From Alistipes sp. (lineage in GTDB: Bacteria > Bacteroidota > Bacteroidia > Bacteroidales > Rikenellaceae), in the NCBI GenBank assembly GCA_017561105.1, contig JAFZDR010000168.1:1-12146 (forward strand): a stretch of DNA of 12,146 nucleotides. Direction: 5' to 3'. Shown piece after piece: positions 8,230-12,146 of the stretch. Position numbers and translations under genes: made by a program. Each line of letters starts with the position of its first letter. Within the stretch, counting starts at the first letter, position 1. The notes under the pieces were generated by a model. The model worked only from the letters and a program-made list of their open reading frames with translations. It made no database searches and was not told where the DNA came from.

Positions 8230-8275
8230 ATAAAATAAATAGAGAAGGCTTCCAAATCGGAAGCCTTCTCTTTAT
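8230..8275. terminator. Bidirectional intrinsic terminator between dxs and the OmpA/TPR lipoprotein gene
   Basis: AGAGAAGGCTTCC (8241-8253) pairs perfectly with GGAAGCCTTCTCT (8259-8271) around a 5-nt loop, giving a 13-bp stem. On the + strand it is followed by a short T-rich run (TTTATGTTTG). On the minus strand the flanking ATAAAATAAAT becomes a T-rich tail. It sits between two convergent genes, so it probably ends both transcripts. Confidence 0.9.
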
Positions 8276-8291
8276 GTTTGAAGTTATGTGA

Positions 8292-9980
8292 TTACTTCTT
8301 CAAAGCTGCGAGGTTTACATCCTTCTCAGCCTTAGCCTTCAACGAAGCATCCTTAGATACTGCGCTGTTGAGCTGAGCCTGTGCACCCTTAAGGTCACCC
8401 TCCTTGCATGCGATGATAGCACGGAGGTAGTCAGCCTTAGCAGAGTTGTCGCTTGCGAGGCACTGCTTAGCAGCCGAAACATTGCCGTTCATGTAGTTAA
8501 CTACAGCGGCGTTGTAGCCCGACTTCAAAGTCTGAGCAGCAGTAGCGTAGTCACCCTTAGCAGCAGCGAGCAAAGCCTTAGCCTCAGCAGATGCGTTAGC
8601 AGCGTAACCCTCAGCCTTAGCAACATCGCCCTCAGCAGCGTAAACCAAAGCGTAATTGTTGTTCAACTCAGCCGAAGTACCCTGTACCTTGTTCAAGCAC
8701 TCAGTAGCCTTCTCGTAGTTGCCATTCTTAGCGTAGTATACTGCGAGGTTGTTCCAAGCGCGAGCGTCACCCGACTTTGTAGCCTCAACCAAAGCAACCT
8801 CAGCAACCTTGTCGCAAACAGTTGCAATGTGGAGCAACTCCTCGAGCTTCAATGTCGATACCTTGCCCTCCTTGATGATAGCGATCATCTCCTCGTTGCT
8901 CCAGCCAGTTACATCTGCGCTGTTTACAACCTGTGCACGACGAAGCTGTGGCAATACATCAGTCTTGAGTGACTTGAATACAGTCGACATATTCTTGATC
9001 TCCTTCTCACGCTCAGCGCTCGACGAGTACATCTTCAATACCTGGAGGATGAGATCCTTATCAGCGATGTTCGATGCAGCAACAGCAGCCTGGAAGCCCT
9101 CCCAGTCCTCGCCGTAAGCAGCAGCGTCGATGTTCAAACCAGCGTCAGCAAGCAACTTCTCAACAGCCTTCAAACCGGTCTTAGAACGCTTCTCCGACAA
9201 CTTGTCGTTGAACTTCTCAGGACCATCTGGTGAAGCATAACCGTTTACATAGAGCGACTGTGCTACGCGATCGTTAGTCTTGTTAGCCTCAACACCAGCC
9301 TTCAACGACTTCAACTCCTCAGTCTCAACAGCCTTCTTTGCTACGCGCGAAGAGTTAATGCGGTAAACGATGTCAGCCTTAGTTACAACAGTAGTAACAC
9401 GCTTGTAGTTGTTAGCAGCATCCTGCATAGCCTCAGCGTAGTTGAGCTCAGCCTGCAAAGTGTTGATACCCTTAGCGATTACCAAACCGTACTCAGCAGC
9501 AGTGAGCTTAGTGTCAGCTGGGAGAACCTCGCCAGTGTTGGCATTTACGAGAGTGTACTCCTTGCACTTGCCGCTCTTGCACTTAACCTCAACGATGAGT
9601 ACGAGGTTCGAAACCTGCATCTCAGGCTTGTAAGCGAACTCTACCTGACGCTTGATTGAGAGCGACTCGCCCTTCTTAACGAGCATACCGTTGTCAGCAA
9701 CCTTCTCACCCTGGAGGAGAACAGTGCTACCCTTAGTTACGCCACCCTCGTAAACGAGAGCAGGAGTAACCTTCAACGAAGCCTTCTTGTCGAAGTACTT
9801 TGCAGGAATCTCAGCAACGATGTCGGCAACAACCTTACCATTGTTGAGTACGAGAACATCTGGTGTACAAGTGATTGTAACAGCCTCAGCATTCTTTGCC
9901 ATCTTCTTGAAGCAGTCGCAACCAGTCAAGGTCAAAGCAGCAGCTGCAAGAACCAATGTCATCTTAAAAAGATTCTTCAT
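8292..9980 (-). CDS. Lipoprotein with OmpA-like region and TPR repeats
   Basis: The 562-residue protein starts at the ATG at 9978-9980. An upstream in-frame ATG (10040) would add 20 untypical residues and cross the promoter region. A short lysine-containing N-terminus, a hydrophobic stretch and lipobox L-T-G-C give a lipidated C21. Residues ~35-180 look like a beta-rich envelope domain. An OmpA-like segment lies around 200-290, with G-Y-A-S-P-D-G (247-253), N258 and S-E-K-R (262-265). In E. coli OmpA the peptidoglycan-contact aspartate follows G-Y-T; here that place is serine, while the arginine is kept, so wall binding is uncertain. Residues ~405-555 are alanine-rich TPR-like repeats. Codon use is strongly biased (Ala mostly GCT/GCA, Lys AAG, Asn AAC), unlike neighbouring ctpA and dxs, implying high expression. 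It probably anchors or organises the outer membrane; the exact role is unknown. Confidence 0.8.
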   Translation of the reverse strand: MKNLFKMTLVLAAAALTLTGCDCFKKMAKNAEAVTITCTPDVLVLNNGKVVADIVAEIPAKYFDKKASLKVTPALVYEGGVTKGSTVLLQGEKVADNGMLVKKGESLSIKRQVEFAYKPEMQVSNLVLIVEVKCKSGKCKEYTLVNANTGEVLPADTKLTAAEYGLVIAKGINTLQAELNYAEAMQDAANNYKRVTTVVTKADIVYRINSSRVAKKAVETEELKSLKAGVEANKTNDRVAQSLYVNGYASPDGPEKFNDKLSEKRSKTGLKAVEKLLADAGLNIDAAAYGEDWEGFQAAVAASNIADKDLILQVLKMYSSSAEREKEIKNMSTVFKSLKTDVLPQLRRAQVVNSADVTGWSNEEMIAIIKEGKVSTLKLEELLHIATVCDKVAEVALVEATKSGDARAWNNLAVYYAKNGNYEKATECLNKVQGTSAELNNNYALVYAAEGDVAKAEGYAANASAEAKALLAAAKGDYATAAQTLKSGYNAAVVNYMNGNVSAAKQCLASDNSAKADYLRAIIACKEGDLKGAQAQLNSAVSKDASLKAKAEKDVNLAALKK

Positions 9981-10027
9981 AATGTTTTTTGAATGATTAA
10001 AAGTTAATAAATTGTTATCTCTTGTTA

Positions 10028-10083
10028 ATTTCCTATACAAATAAACATAGGTATATACCTATTTCGGCACAAAAATAGGAAAT
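10028..10083. promoter_or_regulatory. Cluster of four ATAGG/CCTAT half-sites with a 16-bp palindrome
   Basis: The perfect palindrome ATAGGTATATACCTAT occupies 10047-10062. It is flanked almost concentrically by a 9-bp inverted repeat: ATTTCCTAT at 10028-10036 and ATAGGAAAT at 10075-10083. Half-sites therefore alternate CCTAT (10032), ATAGG (10047), CCTAT (10058), ATAGG (10075). The array overlaps the candidate promoter boxes of the downstream lipoprotein gene. It may be a multi-site operator for a dimeric regulator, or alternative hairpins in the leader RNA. AT-richness makes some matches cheap, but the 16-bp palindrome is unlikely by chance in so short an intergenic region. Confidence 0.55.
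10042..10077 (-). promoter_or_regulatory. Candidate promoter(s) of the OmpA/TPR lipoprotein gene
   Basis: Two overlapping minus-strand arrangements fit Bacteroidota promoters. In the first, TTTG (10073-10070) is followed after 20 bp by TATGTTTA (10049-10042), a 7/8 match to TAnnTTTG; the start would fall near 10035, with a ~55-nt leader. In the second, TATTTTTG (10077-10070) is an exact -7 box, but no clear -33 element lies upstream; the start would fall near 10063. The leader is A/T-rich without a Shine-Dalgarno, as is common for strongly translated Bacteroidota genes. Confidence 0.45.
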
Positions 10084-10136
10084 AAAAATGATATTTAAAA
10101 ATTCGTAATCAAGAATTTTACAAAGAAATCGACAAT

Positions 10137-11765
10137 TTATTGCTTGTTTGATGTCAATTCGTCGATTGCCCTCAATACAGTGCGGTCAATAGGGCGGATA
10201 AAGTAGTAGAATGCGTTATCCTCGAGATCGGAATTACGCGAGATATAGGCACGCAACTGTGCCTCCATAATTTTGCGCGAACGCTCAATATCTTTCCAAT
10301 TTGGTTTGACGCCTTGACGCTCGGCATAACGCACAAAATCGGAGAATAGCGACTTGTCGCCATCGAGCAAATTCTTCAACTCCTCGATGCTCTTGGCACT
10401 CTCCAAAGCCTTGCGATGGCGGTCGGCATATTCGATGGTGTAACGATAGAGAATGTTGCGACCGCTAACCTCCGAGAAGTATTTTGTAACATTCAGAGTA
10501 TCAAGTGGTACGAAGATGTCAGGCATAATGCCACCGCCGCCATAAACAATCTTTCCCTTTGGAGTTGTATAGCGCAATGAATCGGCAAAATGGATGCTGT
10601 CGGCCGAGAAAAATTCGCTGCGTTTATAGCGGTCAATCAGGTCGTGCTCATAGCTTTCGCCATCACCTGCGGTGTAAGGCTTTTGGATGGAGCGACCTGT
10701 TGGGGTGTAGTAGCGGGCTACGGTAAGTCGCAATGCCGAGCCATCCTCGAATGGAGTCTGCGACTGCACCAAACCCTTGCCGAATGAACGACGGCCGATA
10801 ATTGTTCCGCGGTCGTTATCTTGGAGTGCTCCCGCCAAAATCTCGCTCGATGAGGCACTCGCCTCGTCGATTAAAACGGCGATGTTTAGATCGGTCGAAC
10901 CACCGCGACCATCGCTATATTGGCGTAGCTGTTTGCCGTTGCGATCTTCGGTGTAGACGATAAGCGAACCTGCAGGAAGGAACTCGTTTGCGATAAGAAT
11001 TGCCTGGTCGAGGAAACCTCCCGAGTTGCTGCGCAAATCGAAAATTAGCGAGGTCATACCCTGCTTGCGCAGCGATGCAAGAGCCTTTTTAATCTCGGCA
11101 AACGATGTGCGCGAGAATTGCGAGAGCTTTATGAAACCCACATTCTCGGTTAGCATCAACGACGCCTCTACACTATGGAGCGGAATAGCGTCGCGTGTTA
11201 CGACGATATCGACTAATCCCTCAATATCTTTGCGCTCGATAGAGAGCTTTACCTGCGTACCGCGAGGTCCGCGCAGACGCTTCATTACGGCAATCTGCGA
11301 CATCTTCTGTCCGGCAATAAGGGTGTCGTTTACCTTGATGATGCGGTCGCCTCCTTGTACGCCCGCCTTGCGGCTTGGACCCGAAGGGATGACACTGAGG
11401 ACGATTACCGTATCGGTGGCCATATTGAATACCACGCCAATGCCGTCGAACTCGCCCTGCAGCGGCTCGTCTGCCTCCTCGAACTGCTTTGGAGGAAGAT
11501 ATACCGAGTGCGGATCGAGCTTGTGGAGAATGGCAGGGATAGCCAACTCGGCCAATGAATCGCGTGAGATCGAATCGACATAATCCTTCTCGATCATTGT
11601 CAATACACGCGATAACTTGTTGTTTTGCGAGGTGTAGTTGTTGAGGTATAGACGCACCTGATTGTGCGCGAGCTGTTTGCCGGAGTATAATCCGGCAAAC
11701 CAACCCACAGCCAATATAAGAATAAGGATAACTCCTCTATACAGGTGCTTCATTACCCCCTTCAT
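10137..11765 (-). CDS. ctpA: S41 family C-terminal processing peptidase
   Basis: The 542-residue protease has an uncleaved-looking N-terminal membrane anchor (about residues 9-26), placing the rest in the periplasm. A PDZ domain spans about 105-195 (G-V-Q-G-G-D-R-I-I-K-V-N). The S41 domain follows, with D-L-R-S-N-S-G-G (243-250), the Ser-Lys dyad S305 (in E-A-S-A-S-S-S-E) and K330 (in S-F-G-K-G), and Q334. The 25-residue Ser-Lys spacing is that of the family. Such enzymes cleave near C-termini of envelope proteins; the substrate here is unknown. The helical ~110-residue C-terminal extension is common in Bacteroidota members. An alternative start is M5 (ATG at 11753). It begins 6 nt after the DUF3078 gene, so the two are co-transcribed. 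No intrinsic terminator is visible after its stop. Confidence 0.93.
   Translation of the reverse strand: MKGVMKHLYRGVILILILAVGWFAGLYSGKQLAHNQVRLYLNNYTSQNNKLSRVLTMIEKDYVDSISRDSLAELAIPAILHKLDPHSVYLPPKQFEEADEPLQGEFDGIGVVFNMATDTVIVLSVIPSGPSRKAGVQGGDRIIKVNDTLIAGQKMSQIAVMKRLRGPRGTQVKLSIERKDIEGLVDIVVTRDAIPLHSVEASLMLTENVGFIKLSQFSRTSFAEIKKALASLRKQGMTSLIFDLRSNSGGFLDQAILIANEFLPAGSLIVYTEDRNGKQLRQYSDGRGGSTDLNIAVLIDEASASSSEILAGALQDNDRGTIIGRRSFGKGLVQSQTPFEDGSALRLTVARYYTPTGRSIQKPYTAGDGESYEHDLIDRYKRSEFFSADSIHFADSLRYTTPKGKIVYGGGGIMPDIFVPLDTLNVTKYFSEVSGRNILYRYTIEYADRHRKALESAKSIEELKNLLDGDKSLFSDFVRYAERQGVKPNWKDIERSRKIMEAQLRAYISRNSDLEDNAFYYFIRPIDRTVLRAIDELTSNKQ
11675..11700. repeat. 10-bp perfect inverted repeat in the 5' part of ctpA
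   Basis: GTTTGCCGGA (11675-11684) and TCCGGCAAAC (11691-11700) pair fully around a 6-nt loop. In ctpA mRNA this stem covers codons ~22-31, right at the end of the membrane anchor and about 71 nt after the stop of the upstream gene. It would be a stable, GC-containing hairpin. Possible roles are 3'-end protection of the upstream message, reduced ctpA expression, or a translational pause; none is shown by the sequence. Confidence 0.65.
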
Positions 11766-11771
11766 CCACTA

Positions 11772-12146
11772 CTACTTGTTTTTGAAGGTGTATGCAAGAC
11801 CTACACCAAGAACGGTCTGAGTCTGGATGCTCTTGTTCTGAGCCTTGTTGTAGTAGAGCTGGAAGTAGAACTGAGTAGAGATATACTTTGTAGCCTTGAT
11901 GTCGATAGTGTTCTCCCAACGAACGGTTGGAACGATGCTCGCGTACTGCACGCCATTCTTCTTGCTCAAGTTCTGCTGCGATACCTGGTTGATCCAACCG
12001 TAGAACGAGTAGAGAGTAGTGCGGTAACGGAATACACCCTTCTTGCCAAAGGTCTTGTCGAAGTCGATCTGAATAGACGAACCACCCTCGTAGCGGCCGT
12101 TACCATTCTCGAGTGTCAAACCAAATGCGTAAGGCTTGTTGTAGAG
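11772..12146 (-). CDS. DUF3078-type outer-membrane beta-barrel protein, C-terminal part
   Basis: The start lies beyond the window edge; 124 residues plus the stop are visible, and the frame is open to base 12146. The sequence alternates polar and aromatic residues in beta-strand fashion. It contains V-R-W-E-N-T-I-D-I-K-A-T-K-Y-I-S and ends with G-V-G-L-A-Y-T-F followed by N-K, a pattern I associate with Bacteroidota DUF3078 proteins. The function is unknown; a beta-barrel or outer-membrane location is inferred. Codon choice is strongly optimised (nearly all AAG, AAC, TAC, TTC, CAG), as in the OmpA/TPR lipoprotein and unlike ctpA 6 nt downstream. A different porin-like family is the alternative, since only the tail is seen. 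Confidence 0.65.
   Translation of the reverse strand, partial: LYNKPYAFGLTLENGNGRYEGGSSIQIDFDKTFGKKGVFRYRTTLYSFYGWINQVSQQNLSKKNGVQYASIVPTVRWENTIDIKATKYISTQFYFQLYYNKAQNKSIQTQTVLGVGLAYTFKNK

Noticed and set aside
8550..8660. Recurring agcagc/agcctt words on the + strand
   Set aside because: These come from alanine and lysine codons (GCT, AAG) of the alanine-rich TPR region, not from a DNA repeat array.
9981..10040. Longer N-terminus for the lipoprotein from an ATG at 10040
   Set aside because: It would bury the lipoprotein signal 20 residues in and would overlap the palindrome and promoter region. The internal ATG at 9980 gives a textbook signal and lipobox.
1..12146. Mobile elements, CRISPR, tRNA/rRNA, toxin-antitoxin or defence systems
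   Set aside because: Looked for on both strands. Coding regions are continuous housekeeping and envelope genes, and the few intergenic gaps are under 160 bp without such signatures.

Overview
The window is chromosomal DNA from a member of the Bacteroidota, most likely order Bacteroidales and plausibly an Alistipes-like Rikenellaceae. The evidence is a lipidated TamA-type Omp85 protein (TamL), a DUF3078-type beta-barrel, an OmpA/TPR lipoprotein, promoter-like TAnnTTTG boxes, and leaders that mostly lack a strong Shine-Dalgarno sequence. The taxon is inferred from gene families and codon style; no 16S or other marker is present. Every gene belongs to a recognisable housekeeping or envelope family. 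I see no phage, insertion sequence, CRISPR array, tRNA, rRNA, toxin-antitoxin or defence locus.

Left block (1-2100, + strand): the 3' end of dprA overlaps tatD by 7 nt, and ansA follows 6 nt later. This is a tight operon of DNA uptake, a metal-dependent deoxyribonuclease-family hydrolase, and cytoplasmic asparaginase. It converges on a minus-strand alpha/beta hydrolase (2097-2897), and the two genes share the tetranucleotide TTAA for both stop codons.

Central block (2985-8198, + strand): a divergent intergenic region of 87 bp with a good Bacteroidota promoter opens the operon dapF - tamL - dxs. These encode meso-diaminopimelate formation, outer-membrane protein assembly and isoprenoid precursor synthesis. 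DAP feeds peptidoglycan, and isoprenoids supply its lipid carrier, so an envelope-biogenesis theme is plausible. A strong bidirectional hairpin terminator (8241-8271) closes the operon.

Right block (8292-12146, - strand), in transcription order: a DUF3078-type barrel protein (truncated by the window edge), then ctpA (S41 peptidase) 6 nt later, then a 156-bp intergenic region, then a lipoprotein with OmpA-like and TPR regions. The lipoprotein and DUF3078 genes use a strongly biased, translation-optimised codon set, unlike ctpA between them, which suggests abundant envelope proteins. The 156-bp region is the most structured non-coding DNA here. It carries four alternating ATAGG/CCTAT half-sites, including a perfect 16-bp palindrome, laid over candidate promoter boxes. 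A 10-bp perfect hairpin also lies inside the start of ctpA.

No wholly new system is evident. The best leads are the half-site cluster, the TamL gene without a neighbouring tamB, the atypical OmpA/TPR lipoprotein, and the hairpin inside ctpA. No stretch longer than 300 bases lacks a gene.
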